From the NCBI GenBank assembly GCA_037013555.1, contig JASUAD010000023.1:3534001-3598000 (forward strand): a DNA stretch of 64,000 nucleotides, written 5' to 3'. The first letter of the stretch is position 1. Each line of letters begins with the position of its first letter. Below the pieces are notes generated by a model, which had not been told where the DNA came from, did not search any database, and saw only the letters and a list, made by a program, of their open reading frames with translations. The DNA comes from Sextonia rubra (lineage: Eukaryota > Streptophyta > Magnoliopsida > Laurales > Lauraceae). Position numbers and translations under genes: made by a program. Below, in pieces: positions 21,894 to 33,593 of this stretch.

Positions 21894-23513
21894 TGAAAGT
21901 GCAACAACTTGATCTCACCAAGTCCTAGAGGGGGGTGAATAAGAATAATTAAAATTTCTTTTCAGATATGGGGCTACTTTAGTGTGCAATTTAAGGTCTC
22001 AATCAATATTACAAGTCCACACGTATGATCAAGTGGGATGCTCAGAGTTGTGCGTGCTTGTAGTGTGTGGATATGCTACTAGAACAAGGAAGATATAGCT
22101 AAAGTAAGATAATCAACCCAAGTGAATAAGGCTATAAAGCATCCATCACAAACATTAAGTGTAAACACAGAAATTTATAGTGGTTCGGTCCCAAACTACA
22201 TCCACTCTTAAGAGCAATCTCTCTTGGTTCCACTGAATATGAGCTAATTACACAAGAACACCCTCTGCAATAATTTTTGATCCGGTGGTTTGTCTTCCAC
22301 CAACAAGATTGTTTGATCAAGTGGTTGAACCTAGATCTCTTCCACCAACTACAACATTTTTTGATGCAGTTGTTTGTTTCCACCATATACAGCAGAGAAA
22401 TGAAATTAGGAAGAACACCCAGACAAATAACTGGATATCTTACTGTTGAATGGTGTTCTTGAAGCTCAAAAGAAGACCTCCAAGCTTTGAACTCCTGTGC
22501 TTAATCCTTGGTGATGAAGATCTTCAAATGAGTGCTCAGCCAAGGAAGAGGTTTTACAGGGTTTTGGAAGGCTAGGATTTACTCAGATTGAATTTAAGCC
22601 TTTCCTTCTTAATGCACAGCTACTCTTCTCAGAACAATAATGGCACTTTAAATTTTACAAAGAAGATGGTAGTGGGAGCTTTAGTATAGGTTTTACTAAT
22701 GGTGCAAGGGCTAAGCTCTGTTGGTATTTTTCTCAATTTGATCTCCTACCTTGGAGGAAAAGAGGGCTTTTCTTAAATACAAAGAAGCTCCAACAGTCAG
22801 ATCTACGGCTAGGAAAAAGTGGTCTACGGCTTCGCCGTATGCTTTGACAAAATCCAACGGCTAGTTGACCCAGATTCAATGTTTTTCCTTCTTACGGTTA
22901 AGCTTACGGCTTAGCTGTAAAACCTTCTATGGCTTAGCTGTGAGAACCTTATGGCTTAGTCGTATGTCAGCCAAAAGGTAAAATTTGCCAATACTACTCT
23001 CTTGAAAGTGACCCATAAACTTTGCGACTTAGCCATGAAACATTCTACAACTTAGCCATGAAGGTCTTACGGCTTTGCTATAAGATCAACTATAGGCAAT
23101 ATCGCCAATAGCTCTCTCTGGAAAATAACCCGTAAATTCCACGGTTTAGCCATGAATCTTGTTACGGCTTAGCCATAGGCCTTTTACGATGTAGCCGTAG
23201 TATCAACCATAGAACAAAAATTCAAAAACTTCTTTTTGGTGAGTGAGCCGTAAGATCCACGGCTTAGCCGTGATCCAAGCCATAGTTAAAACAGGATATT
23301 TAGAAACCCTTTTTCCATTTTATTTCTAGGGACATTAGGGGTCAATGTTACCTTATCCCTTGGCACTCAATGAAGATCTTCTAGATGATGGACTTGATTG
23401 ATCTTGATCTTTCTTGATCTTGCTTGATCTTCATAGATGTAACTTAATCCTCCTCGAACTAGACTTGACTTGGGTCATGGAATTGACAACACACTCTTAC
23501 TATGACACTAACA
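21894..23513 (-). repeat. 3' LTR of the SIRE-like element
   Basis: 1,620 bp; plus-strand ends TGAAAGTGCAACAACTTG...GACACTAACA. Its middle (about 22800-23290) carries over ten diverged copies of an interrupted palindrome based on ACGGCTTAGCCGT. Confidence 0.93.
22800..23290. repeat. ACGGCTTAGCCGT palindromic repeat cluster in LTR
   Basis: Irregularly spaced variants of the 13-mer ACGGCT-T-AGCCGT, for example CTACGGCTTCGCCGTATG near 22823, TTACGGCTTAGCCATAGG near 23160 and CCACGGCTTAGCCGTGATCC near 23258, often with GCTCTCTGGAAA between. The same cluster is in the other LTR (about 34500-34980). Confidence 0.88.
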
Positions 23514-23526
23514 ATCTCCCCCTTTG
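23514..23526 (-). promoter_or_regulatory. Polypurine tract of the SIRE-like element
   Basis: Minus strand CAAAGGGGGAGAT directly before the 3' LTR. Confidence 0.85.
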
Positions 23527-24110
23527 TCAATTTCATGACAAAATTACATATAATGAAGAGTATACAACATTTTAAATCAACAACAAAATACAAAAAGTGT
23601 TACAAGACTAAACACTCCCTAAACAATCAAGTATTACAAAATCCTGAAAGTTCAAAAGTCTAAAGCTCCCCCTGAGATGTTGCGTGATCTTGTAAAATAA
23701 GTTGCCTACAAAAAACTTTGAGCACAGTGCACTATAAAGGTGGGAATAGAGAGCTCCCCCTAAAATTAGTAGTCTCCCCCTTTTTGGCACAAAATTGAGA
23801 AAGAAATAGTAAAACAAGAGAAGCACCATAGCCAAAACACATAAAGAAATGCAGGAAGAAAAATGCACACATAGTTAGGCAACAACTCAATAAAGAAAAC
23901 AGGTTAAGTGTGAAGCACATTTAATAGCCTTAATACATAAAAAGTGCATCTACTACAAAAGATGTGACGAAACACAGTACATAAAAATAGAACATTAATC
24001 TATGGAGGAGAGGGAGAAGGGATCTTGACATCGTCTCTCTAGCAACTTTTTAAGATCTTGGAGTGGTACTGAAAGGACTTCTTTAAGAGTTTTTCCATCT
24101 TTGTTTGCCA
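23527..24110. other. Non-coding region between env-like ORF and 3' LTR
   Basis: AT-rich. The motif CTCCCCCT recurs (near 23666, 23755 and 23775), so polypurine-like tracts are scattered on the minus strand. The cysteine- and phenylalanine-rich minus ORFs here look like chance. Confidence 0.5.
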
Positions 24111-24947
24111 CTATTCAATAGCAACCAGTTGAGCTTCAATCGAGATGGAGGAGGAAACTGGAGGAGGAGGCTGGTCAGGTGAGCCAAGAGTGTGAGCTGG
24201 GTGATAGGGTGTCCCCAGAGAGTCTTTTTCATCCCCAGAATCAGGAGAGTGAAGACTGGCTGCTTGTTGCTTGGAGAACTGCATATTTTGAATGTTAATG
24301 GTCCCAAAGATGGGGTGAGACTCAGGAGCTTCATCAATGGGCAAATTGACCCCACATTGAGATGCAATGCGGGTCATGAGATACCCAAACAAGCTAGCAT
24401 TAGTGCTCCTACCGAGAGATTGCCAAAAGCGAAAGAAGGTGGGACAAATGAGAGATGGAAGGCACATGCGGACACCCATATGGATACAATAGAGTGCATT
24501 AGTCATGAATGGGGTCAAGTCTAAGAAATTTCCCTTGCGGGGATAGATATTACATGTGAAGATTGCATGCAAAATCTGGTATTGGGGAAGTATTAATGTA
24601 GCAAGGAGAAAAACTTTTTTTTTCCAAGGAGTGGCCTTCCCACATAAGGCTATAGTAACAGTGTGTTTCTCATCCTCTGAAAGGGAATCCTTGATGACTA
24701 AATAAGGCACATTAGAGAAAGGAACACATAGAAGGGCAGAAAGGATGGCGGGAGTGATGACGTTGGTGCCACTAGTGAATTCAACCTCAAAAGATAAGAG
24801 AGTCCAAATATGCTTCCCTAATAGATGCATACATGGTCCAGACAATGGATGGGAAAGCAGGACCACCCTATTTGAGAATATTTTCCCACCTAACCGTGGA
24901 TAGAAGAGAATGAATCTCATACTTCTAAACAGCCAGTATATTAACAC
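24111..24947 (-). CDS. Env-like / plant transposon protein ORF of the SIRE-like element
   Basis: 278 residues open from a Met at 24947. Motifs FTSGTNVITPAILSALLCVP, ILHAIFTCNIYPRKGNFLDL, MTNALYCIHMGVRMCLPSLI and FGYLMTRIASQCGVNLP resemble the protein encoded 3' of pol in SIRE elements and annotated in plants as a putative plant transposon protein domain. A Pro/Ser-rich C-terminal tail follows. The true protein probably starts further upstream (a basic Arg/Lys/Pro stretch is visible near 25030-25110 in another frame). No signal peptide is visible in this piece. It stays open for 278 codons while pol is badly broken. Confidence 0.6.
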   Translation of the reverse strand: MLIYWLFRSMRFILFYPRLGGKIFSNRVVLLSHPLSGPCMHLLGKHIWTLLSFEVEFTSGTNVITPAILSALLCVPFSNVPYLVIKDSLSEDEKHTVTIALCGKATPWKKKVFLLATLILPQYQILHAIFTCNIYPRKGNFLDLTPFMTNALYCIHMGVRMCLPSLICPTFFRFWQSLGRSTNASLFGYLMTRIASQCGVNLPIDEAPESHPIFGTINIQNMQFSKQQAASLHSPDSGDEKDSLGTPYHPAHTLGSPDQPPPPVSSSISIEAQLVAIE

Positions 24948-25405
24948 TACGCTCCACAGTAATGGACGAGAGGAAAATGACCTATCACAAGTAGGTTTCC
25001 TGGGAACCAGAACTCTAGGCGAGGGTGGAGAGTCCTATCTACATTTAGAGGAAGTACCAGAGGATCTAGGCCTCTTACCAGGGGGGTAAGCATTTTTGGT
25101 TCGAGGAGGCACACTAACAGAACTAATCAACAATTATGGGAAGCACAACCACACCCAAAATGCAATCCAAAAAGATAAGAGGGAAGAGCAAAAAGCTACA
25201 CAGAGATTATAGTAGAAAAGGAAATAGTAAAAGATGTGCACCAAAGAAACAAAAAAAAAAAAAAATAGAGAACTGAACAAGGAAGAGTCTCAAGGAAGAA
25301 GAGATCACCACAGTAGAGGGGAGGAGAGAGAGAGAGTATACCTTGACAAAGAGAGCCAGAGGACAAAATGAAGAGGAAAAGAAGGAAAGAAGAAAAACTA
25401 GGGCA
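24948..25405 (-). pseudogene. Upstream part of env-like region, broken
   Basis: Minus-strand reading near 25000-25110 shows short basic and Ser/Pro-rich segments that look like the N-terminal part of the env-like protein, interrupted by stops. From 25190 to 25400 the plus strand is purine-rich, so the minus-strand ORFs there are hydrophobic low-complexity shadows. Confidence 0.35.
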
Positions 25406-25410
25406 CACGT
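25406..25410. repeat. Target-site duplication CACGT, left copy
   Basis: CACGT precedes the solo LTR and is repeated exactly at 28257-28261. Confidence 0.9.
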
Positions 25411-28256
25411 TGTCACGCCTCGATCCCGGGAATTTAGGGATTTGAGTGGGCCCCTAGGGTGTTGATACGTAATCCCGTAGAAATCCGTGCCCTGAAGAAT
25501 TATGCACGAATTCTTACAAGGGAGATTTCACAGGAACGTGTGAGGTAAGCCACACACGTAAGGATATAACTCATCATAAGAGAATGCCTGCGAAATACTC
25601 AGTAATAATCAAGAGCAAGTTAAAGAACGTATCCTTTTTCATGCATAAATAGATATGTACATATACATCAGTACTAAAGTCTTTTAATTGCATCTCATAC
25701 ACTTCAGCATTTACTTAAAGGAGTTAAGTACAGAAATTCCAATTTATGCTTTCCCAAGAACAGACCAAAATGTGACTATAACATCTCCAGAACTGACGCA
25801 CTCCGTAGGATGGCTAATAAAAAACATCGTCATCCTTCCATTTGTCTATACACTGAGATACCGTTGGGGCACTCTCCGGGGGCGCGTCAACACCCAATTT
25901 GGGACTAGGTTCTGTACCTGCAATACCAAGGGTAACACTGTTAACACGACGGTTAAGCAAGTACTGAGGCATATGAAACCAGTATAACATACTATATCAA
26001 GGGAACTTAACAGTATACACTGATTTAAGGAAGCAGTGAAAGTTTACTAGACATATGGTGCATGAATGACAACGAATGAGAAATTACAATTAAGCATCAT
26101 ACATACTGAATGGCAACCAAGATGCTCTATTCTCCCGAAAGGGAGCATACGTATGGGTCGCTAGGGGATCAAGCTAGTTTCCCGAGGAGCGTCGACAACT
26201 CCTTCATAAACTACTGCAGTAGTGACATACATATACCCAAAGGGCTTAAGCTAAGTGGTGCCGACTCGAATTCAATCAAACTACTCATAACATATATCAG
26301 GAATAGTAAATCATGAAGGCAGACGAATAATTAAGCAAAGCATATGCCTATGGGCTACAAAGGCCCGAACCTTGTCTATACCCTTGCGAGCAAGCACACA
26401 CTCAGTAGAAGCTCTGGCTTGTCAGACACGCACTCATTAGAAGCTTAAGCCTGAATTGCCTCGAGGTTTGCTAGAGGAAGTGAATCCGATAACAAATCAT
26501 GTCGAAGGTAATATATATCATAGCAATATGAATGCATTCGGATTGAGTAAGTATCCAAGAATCATTAAACACCCCATATTATGGAACCCATGATCCCCAA
26601 GGACATTCAACACGATGTACTCATAAGATGTCTAGTCTCATTGTGTTACTGCATCTTGGTATCCCTCGTATGCATACATGACACCCCTTTCTTATGCCAA
26701 CATCCATGACTTGCCATTGGGAGATCATCCGAAAATCATTCATTCTCTCCAACATGTGATTACCATTGGTCTGGTGTAATGGTGTGGAAGGTGCCCACTA
26801 AGGCCCTACAAGTGATTGAGGGTTCCTAACATCCTATGTTCACTGGGTCCTTACGGCTTAGCCGTGTTCAAGGTTACGGCTCAACCGAGAGGTACTCTTT
26901 GAATTTCAGGCGCATTTATGGCTTAACCGTATATTGGCCTACGGCTTAGTCGTGCTAAGCCTACGGCTAGGCTACGATTGGGTTACGGCTTAGGCGTAGT
27001 TTATTTCATGGTGCAGCCGTAGGTAAGCCGTAGAAGGTATCGGGTTTCTCGAGCTCTCTGGAAAGCTCGCCGCAGGTAGACATACGGCTTGGGTACGGGC
27101 TGGCCATGGCTTAGCCATAGTGAAATTCACAGTGTAGCCGTGGGTAAGCCGCAGTACAAAACCGGATTTTGTTGCTCTCTGGATTTTTGGCTGTGAATAC
27201 TCACGGCTTAGCCGTAGCTTCGCTTTAAGCTTCCGAAAACCTGGAGTCAGTTCTGTAGTGCATTTTCAGTATGGAATCATTACAGAACCTCATTGTGGGG
27301 AGTTTCTATGACTTGATGACAATGTACCTGATGGAGTTCAACACCCACACACCCTCCTATTACATGTTTATATCCTAACTCACTCCAAACCACATTTGTA
27401 TCAATTAAAACAATGAAAATGACTGAAATTGGAAAAGTGTGAGGAGCTAACTCAATAGTCAATAACTTAATCATGCATGCAACACATGCAACTTAAATAC
27501 TTGCCTCTTAACAGTGTTTGCCCTCCCCAAGTCGTTCTTGTTGTGTGGTTAGGGGAAAAACTCCGAATTGAAATGGGTTCTCTACAATAGAACATGCAAT
27601 GAGGAAAATGGGGTTTAAATTCACATCCATGTCATGCCGTGGATCCCTTATGACTCTAATAAACCCAATGTGAATGGAATGGAGGCAGTCCTTCACCTTG
27701 TACTGTTGTAGTATTGGAGAAGGTTGTAATTCTAAGGAAGAGATACCCAAGGAAGAAGAAGAGGATGGATGGATGCTATGAGTAGCACATGCAAGCTCCA
27801 GTTCCTCATTTCTAGCTCTATACGTGAAGTGAGGAGGGGTGAAACAAGGTGGCTCCAACAATAGGAAAAAGAATCAAGGAGGAAGAAGGAACATGGAGTC
27901 TTTTTCAACTTAAAACTTCCTGCATTTAACATGCAGGTCCATAGGTTCTACAAAATTATAGTTCAGGCCAACTGCACCTCCATTGGCCCAAAACGAGTTC
28001 GGATTAAATTGAACCCAATACAAAAGATGGTCTACGTGAAAAATTACACGAAGGGCAATGGATGAGGTGTCCAAGAGATGCGAGGACAATTTACAAAAAG
28101 GCCCTCGACTGCGGAAGTAAGGTTCAAACTCCGCCCCACTACCAATCCAAGACCCAAACCCAATAGTTTTACGTTAAATTAACCTCAACAAGGCTTAATT
28201 AATATAAAACAAGATTAATTAGTGGAACTAAGATTAGTGGGATTCGAGACCTTACA
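25411..28256 (+). mobile_element. Solo LTR, 2.85 kb, probably Ty3/gypsy
   Basis: Starts TGTCACGCCTCGATCCCGGG and ends GAGACCTTACA, with an exact 5-bp duplication on both sides and no internal domains, so it is one LTR left after LTR-LTR recombination. The TGTCACGCC(C/T)CGA start is common in plant Ty3/gypsy LTRs; the family is inferred from that alone. It carries a palindromic repeat cluster at 26845-27215. ORFs inside (25688-25987, 26110-26316, 27508-27861) show no known motif. Confidence 0.88.
26845..27215. repeat. ACGGCTTAGCCGT palindromic repeat cluster in solo LTR
   Basis: About ten variants, for example TACGGCTTAGCCGTGTTC near 26851, TACGGCTTAGTCGTGC near 26940, TTACGGCTTAGGCGTAG near 26983, ATGGCTTAGCCATAG near 27106 and CACGGCTTAGCCGTAGC near 27202, separated by GCTCTCTGGA segments as in the SIRE-like LTR. 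Confidence 0.88.
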
Positions 28257-28261
28257 CACGT
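28257..28261. repeat. Target-site duplication CACGT, right copy
   Basis: Exact repeat of 25406-25410. Confidence 0.9.
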
Positions 28262-28509
28262 AGATGGTTCAAGTGTAAAATGAGAAATAAAACGAAGTGG
28301 ACAGGCTTAAATATGAATTTGGCACAAAGAATTAGGGAAGGCATTTAACTGTACAGCTCAGCCATAGAGTATTTTATGGCTTAGTCATAAACCTTTACAG
28401 TTGAGCCGTAGGGCAAAATCATGCATAGATATGGGTTAACCATACAAATGCTATGGCTTAGCCGTAAAATGAATTATAGCGTAGCCGTAGGTCCTGGGCA
28501 ATGCACAAA
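28262..28509. other. SIRE interior after RNase H, with palindromic repeats
   Basis: Non-coding. 28350-28490 has further copies of the ACGGCTTAGCCGT family (TATGGCTTAGCCGTAAAATG near 28452, GCGTAGCCGTAGG near 28480), outside any LTR. Confidence 0.75.
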
Positions 28510-30100
28510 TTATTCCAAATAGCAAACACCAATAGATTTTCTCAAATTTTTAGATTTTAAGACATCTAGGGGTTTGCTCAAGATGTCTGCAAGTTTATGT
28601 TCAATCTGAATATATTTAAGCACAATGGTTTCTTCTTTGACCAATTCCTTAATGAAACGATGTCGAATATCAATATGTTTTGTGCGAGAATGCTGGATTG
28701 GATTTTTTAAAATATGTATGGCACTAGTGTTATCACAATATAAGCTCGTTGTTCCTTGCTTAAAGCCATAGTCCATAAGCATCTGCTTCATCCATAAGAG
28801 TTGAGAGCAACAGCTTTTGGCAGCAATGTATTCAGCCTTTGCGGTGGAAAGAGATGTGGAATTTTACTTTTTATTTTGCCAAGCTACTAGACAATTTCCA
28901 ACATAAAAACAACCACCTCTTGTGGATTTTCTATCATCAAAGTTTCCTGCCCAATCTGCATCTGAGCATCCAACAATGGAAGATAATGAGTCATCAGGAT
29001 ACCACAGACCATATTTAGTTGTATCTGCAATATACCTATGATTCTTTTTACAGTTGTCAAATGAGATTCTTTCGGATTAGATTGACACTGTGCACAAGAT
29101 CCCACACTAAAGGCTATGTCTGGCCTACTTACAATTAGGTATAACAAGCTACCAATCATACTTTTGAATAGGCTTAAGTCAAACCCTTTACCATTAGTAT
29201 CCTTAGTAAGTTTAATTGTTGTACTGATGGGGGTATTGACATGTTTCCCAGTAATTAGACCAAATTGTTTTACTAGTTCCTTTGCATACTTAAACTAGGA
29301 AATAAAGATACCATCATGTAATTATTTAACTTGAAGACCTAAAAAGAAATTCAGTTCCCTAACCATACTCATTTCGAATTCAGATTGCATTATATTTGCG
29401 AATTGAACAGCTGATTCATCATAAGTGGAACCAAATATGATATCATCTACATATATTTGAGCTATTAAAACAGAATCCCGTATCATTTGGAAGAATAGAG
29501 TTTTATCAGTATTGCCTCTTTGAAAATCATTCTTTAACAAGAATTTTTTCAATCTTTCATACCAAGCACGTGGTGCCTGTTTAAGACCATAAAGAGTTTT
29601 CTTTAATCTAAACACATGATTAGGGAATGTTGAGTTTATAAAACCTTTAGGATTTCAACATACACCTCCTCATCCAAAATTCCATTCAGGAATGCACTTT
29701 TAACATTCATTTTATATAGTTTGAGCTTTAAGAAGCAAGCTCTAGATAAGAAAATCCTAATTGACTCCAGACAGGCAAATGGAGCAAAGGTTTCATCAAA
29801 GTCAATACCTTCAATTTGAGAGTGTCCTTGTGCTACCAACCTTGCTTTCTTTCTAACAATGACACCATTTTCATCAAGTTTATTTTTGAAGATCCATTTA
29901 GTGCCTATCACGTTTTTATCCTCTGGTCTTTGAACTAGGTACTAAACGTCACTTCTTGTAAACGGGTTCAATTCTTCTTGCATTGCATTTATCCAATCAT
30001 TGTCGGAAAAGGCTTTATCAATGCACGTAGGTTCTGAAATAGACATAAAGCATAGATGACTAATAATATTCTCCAATTGTTTCATAGTTTTTAGACCTAA
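28510..30100 (-). pseudogene. SIRE-like reverse transcriptase and RNase H
   Basis: Right to left: 29636-29911 (MIGTKWIFKNKLDENG, KARLVAQGHSQIEGIDFDET, MNVKSAFLNGILDEEVYVE); 29322-29615 (YGLKQAPRAWYERL, catalytic YVDDIIFG); 28887-29159 (MIGSLLYLIVSRPDIAFSVG); 28510-28791, the RNase H end (LYCDNTSAIHILKNPIQHSR, TKHIDIRHRFIKELV). Motifs are clear copia-type; frames change between blocks. Confidence 0.9.
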
Positions 30101-30273
30101 TAAAGGATCACCAACATTCTAGTCTATAGGATGGTCCTTTATATTAACTAAATTTTCAATGGAAGTAGGAATATTAGTTTTTACCATGGATTGTGTGGGT
30201 CAAGTCACCAAAGGAGCTTCCAATTCATCAACAATATAAGATACTGTGGATCCATCATCTATATAACATTTAT

Positions 30274-31550
30274 TTACTCTTGGATGACTCCAGTTCTCAG
30301 ATATAGAACACAATAGGCCCGACTCCGTGTCGAATGACCTAAGAATATTCCTTCATCACTTTTTGAGTCAAATTTACTCAGCTGCTCTCTATCTTTCAGA
30401 AGATAACATTTGCTTCCAAAGACTTTAAAATATTTGACATTTGTTTCATTCCATACCACAGTTCATAAGCAGTCTAATTTTTACCTATCCTAAGATAGAC
30501 TCGGTTAATGATGTAGCAACTAGTGTTGACTGCTTCGGCCCAAAGTCTCTAGGAAGATTTTTACTATGGAGCATGACTGTGGCCATGTCTTAAAAAACTT
30601 GATTCTTCCTTTCAGCTACTCCATTTTGTTATGGAGTTTTAGGTGTTGAATATTCATGGTGAATGCCATATTTTTCATAGAATTTATCAAACTGATCATT
30701 TTCAAATTCTCCACCATGATCACTTCGGATTTGGGCTACTGAAGTGACTTTTTCAACTTGAATTTGTTTCACTATTCTTTTAAATTCTCTAAAGGCTTTA
30801 GATTTTTCTCTCAAGAATGCAACCAAAGTGAATCTGGAGTAGTCATCCACTATAACAAGAAAGTACCTTTTCTTTCCTCAACTTTCTCTTTTTGTTGGTC
30901 CAACCAGGTCCATATGAATAAGTTCTAGAGGTCAGGAATTTTTCATAGCATTCACATTTTTATGAGCACTTCTAATTTGTTTTTCTTGTTAGCCTTCTCC
31001 ACAAATCATCTTTTCTTGTCTACTGATCTTGGGTAGTCCTTCAATATCTTTGTTCAGTTGGGATAAGTTCCTGTAGTTTACATGCCCAAGTCTTTGATGC
31101 CATAGCTTAGCTTCATCGGTATTGGTTAGTAAGCAAGAAGTGGAAGATGAAGAATTTGATTTTCCTACCACATAGCAATTGTCGGTAGTTCTAAGACCTC
31201 TCAAGATTATCTTTCCATTTTTTGAGATCTCACAACCATGACTATTGAAGTTTACAATATAGTCTTTATCACAAATTTGAGATATGCTAATTAAATTATG
31301 TTTCAAACATCAATACACAGAACATTCTCAACAACTGGTAGGTTTGGAACATTTAAAGTTCCCTTACCAATAATTTTGGCAATACTGCCATCTCCAAAAG
31401 TAACTGTGCCTCCATCAAAATCAATCATCTTAGAAAAATATGATTTATCACTAGTCATATGTCTTGAACATCTACTGTCCAGATACCATCTCGATTGATC
31501 TGCAGTTTTGAAAGCTATGTGGACCACTAGATTCTTGTTCTTAGGTATCC
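30274..31550 (-). pseudogene. SIRE-like protease and integrase
   Basis: Protease active site at about 31450-31490 reads YLDSRCSRHMTSDK; copia proteases of this lineage usually have DSG-CSRHM, so Gly is replaced by Arg. 30989-31306 carries the GAG-pre-integrase segment LWHQRLGHVNYRNLSQL. 30629-30850 carries the integrase core with MDDYSRFTLVAFLREKSKAF and RSDHGGEFEN. 30274-30459 holds the C-terminal part (YFKVFGSKCYLL). Several stops. Confidence 0.88.
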
Positions 31551-33420
31551 ACCTAGATGTTCTAGTAATGGGGATCCCAACAGGCTTTTGATGTTTCACT
31601 TGATATGTTTTATATTGGGGAAAAAGAATGTTAGCTCCAATTTTTGCTTTATCACTTTTGTATATTTCAAATTGTTTTCTTAACTTTTGAACTTCTTTTA
31701 ATAGGTTTTTCATCTTTTGGTTTAAGGGGAACTTGTTATAGTAATTTGCTTTAATTTTTATTTGAGACTTCAACATTCTGTTTTCAAGTCCCACTTTCTT
31801 TGAAGTGTTTTTCTCACTCTTTAGAATTATGTTATGATGAAGTTTTCTCAACTTGCACTCTACTTTGAAATGACCTTTTTCTCCACAATAGTGGCAAATG
31901 ACATCTGATGAAATGAAATAATATGAGTACTAATAGAAGCTCTATCCAAAATGTTTTTAATAGTGGTATCTTCCTTCTCTAGTACACTTTTGATGAAAAC
32001 AGTTCTGGAACTTGGAGATTGATTAACATCTTTGTCATTTCCAAGGCTAGTCATGTCCTATAAGGTTTCCTAAGTTTGAATAGTCTTATGTACTTCTCAT
32101 CATTTTGGGTAAATCTGTACTCATACTTTTTTTATATCATCTTAGATAAGCTACTTCATTACGGAGAACATTATTTTCATCTTTTATCTTCCAATATGTT
32201 TTTTCATTTTCTCTTAATTTGGTTATATTCTCTATTTCTGATGCTAACTGGGCTTTTACTTTTTCAGGTTCTTTGATTAATTTCTCCTTTTCATTATTGA
32301 TACTATCAACTTTTTCTTTTAAATTTTTTATTTTGTTTTGTTTCTTACTTACAGTTTCAACTAGTTTACAAGTTCCCACATAAAGTAGTTCATAGAAATT
32401 TGTTGTGTTGTCATTCACCTCATCACGTGAATTTTCACATTCACTTTTTGACTCACTTCCTAAGGTTTTTTCAAGTGATACTTCAGATTTAATCATTTCC
32501 TCATAGAAGTTGAATGTCGCAATAATAGCCATCAAAACTGTATATTTGTCTGATTCATTTTGATGTGATTCATCTAAGTTTGAATGTGATTCAGACGAAT
32601 CATCCCAAGTGGCTACTAGATTCTTCCTTCTATATTGTCCTTTTTGCGAACAATCGATGGATATATGTCCATATTTCTTACATCTGTAATACATAGGCTT
32701 CTTAGACTTGCTTCTAGGAAAGGAACTTGAGCGACCTTTGTGTTTATCATTATTGACCTCATTTTTATAATCTTTGACACTCTTCTTTTTAAATTGTTTC
32801 AAAAATCTTTTATCTAAAAGAGTCACATCTTCATTCTCATTATCACTAGTTATTCCTATGCTTTTTTAGAAGAAGAGGTGTTGTGAGAAGTGATTAGAGC
32901 AATTGATTTCTTTCTGTTATTGTTGAATTTTAGTTCAAAGGTCTGACGTGATCCCACTAAAGCTTCAATTTTCATTTGTTCTGAATCCTTATGTTCTTCT
33001 ATAAAGGTTACCTTGGGTGGAATCTTTCCTAAAGTGATCTCAAGATTTTACTACAAATTTTTCCTTCCGAAAGAGTTTCACCCAAAGCCCACATTTCATT
33101 CACTATTTTCATGAGCTTCATATGAATGTTTGTAAACATTTCATTTTCTTCCATACGAATGTTTTCAAACTAACTTGTGAGCATCTGAAGTTTAGATCTT
33201 TTGACTACAGAAGTACCCTCATAAGTAACTTCAAGAATTCTCCAGGCCTGTTTTGCATTAGTGGTTGTTATGATCTTTTTGAACTCTTCTTGAGTCATAG
33301 CACACTCTATAGCATTGTTTTGTTGAAGGGTTTTATGGTTAGCAGACCATTTTGACACCATCTGAAGTCAATTTTTCAATGGGTTCTGTCCAGCCATTTT
33401 CTATAGAATCCCACACAGCC
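31551..33420 (-). pseudogene. SIRE-like Gag
   Basis: 33170-33361 has the UBN2-type segment TQEEFKKIITTTNAKQAWRI. 32137-32826 has a basic stretch, a nucleocapsid knuckle YYRCKKYGHISIDC whose first Cys has become Tyr, and a long Lys/Glu-rich predicted coiled coil (KQNKIKNLKEKVDSINNEKE). 31303-31851 continues to the protease. Frames shift at about 31860 and 32130. Confidence 0.85.
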
Positions 33421-33575
33421 CAGTCCATAGATTTCAAAAATGATGTCATACGAGCTTCCAAAAGGCGTAGTTTGTTCCATAAAAAAGAGCAGGCTAGGTA
33501 ACTGAGCTTCCGTCAAGATTCATGCTGAATCTAACTGAAGGATCTACTTCAAGTTGTTATACCTTTAAGAAGTAA

Positions 33576-33591
33576 CTTGGCTTTGATACCA
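33576..33591 (-). promoter_or_regulatory. tRNA-Met primer-binding site (SIRE-like)
   Basis: Minus strand TGGTATCAAAGCCAAG, two bases from the 5' LTR end; matches the initiator tRNA-Met complement with one change. Confidence 0.9.
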
Positions 33592-33593
33592 AT

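Noticed and set aside
25196..25416. Two overlapping hydrophobic minus-strand ORFs resembling membrane proteins
   Set aside because: They mirror a purine-rich low-complexity plus strand, and one overlaps the target-duplication edge of the solo LTR.
22800..28490. Repeated ACGGCTTAGCCGT units as a CRISPR-like array
   Set aside because: Spacing is irregular, units diverge, and the host is a plant; they lie in retrotransposon LTRs.
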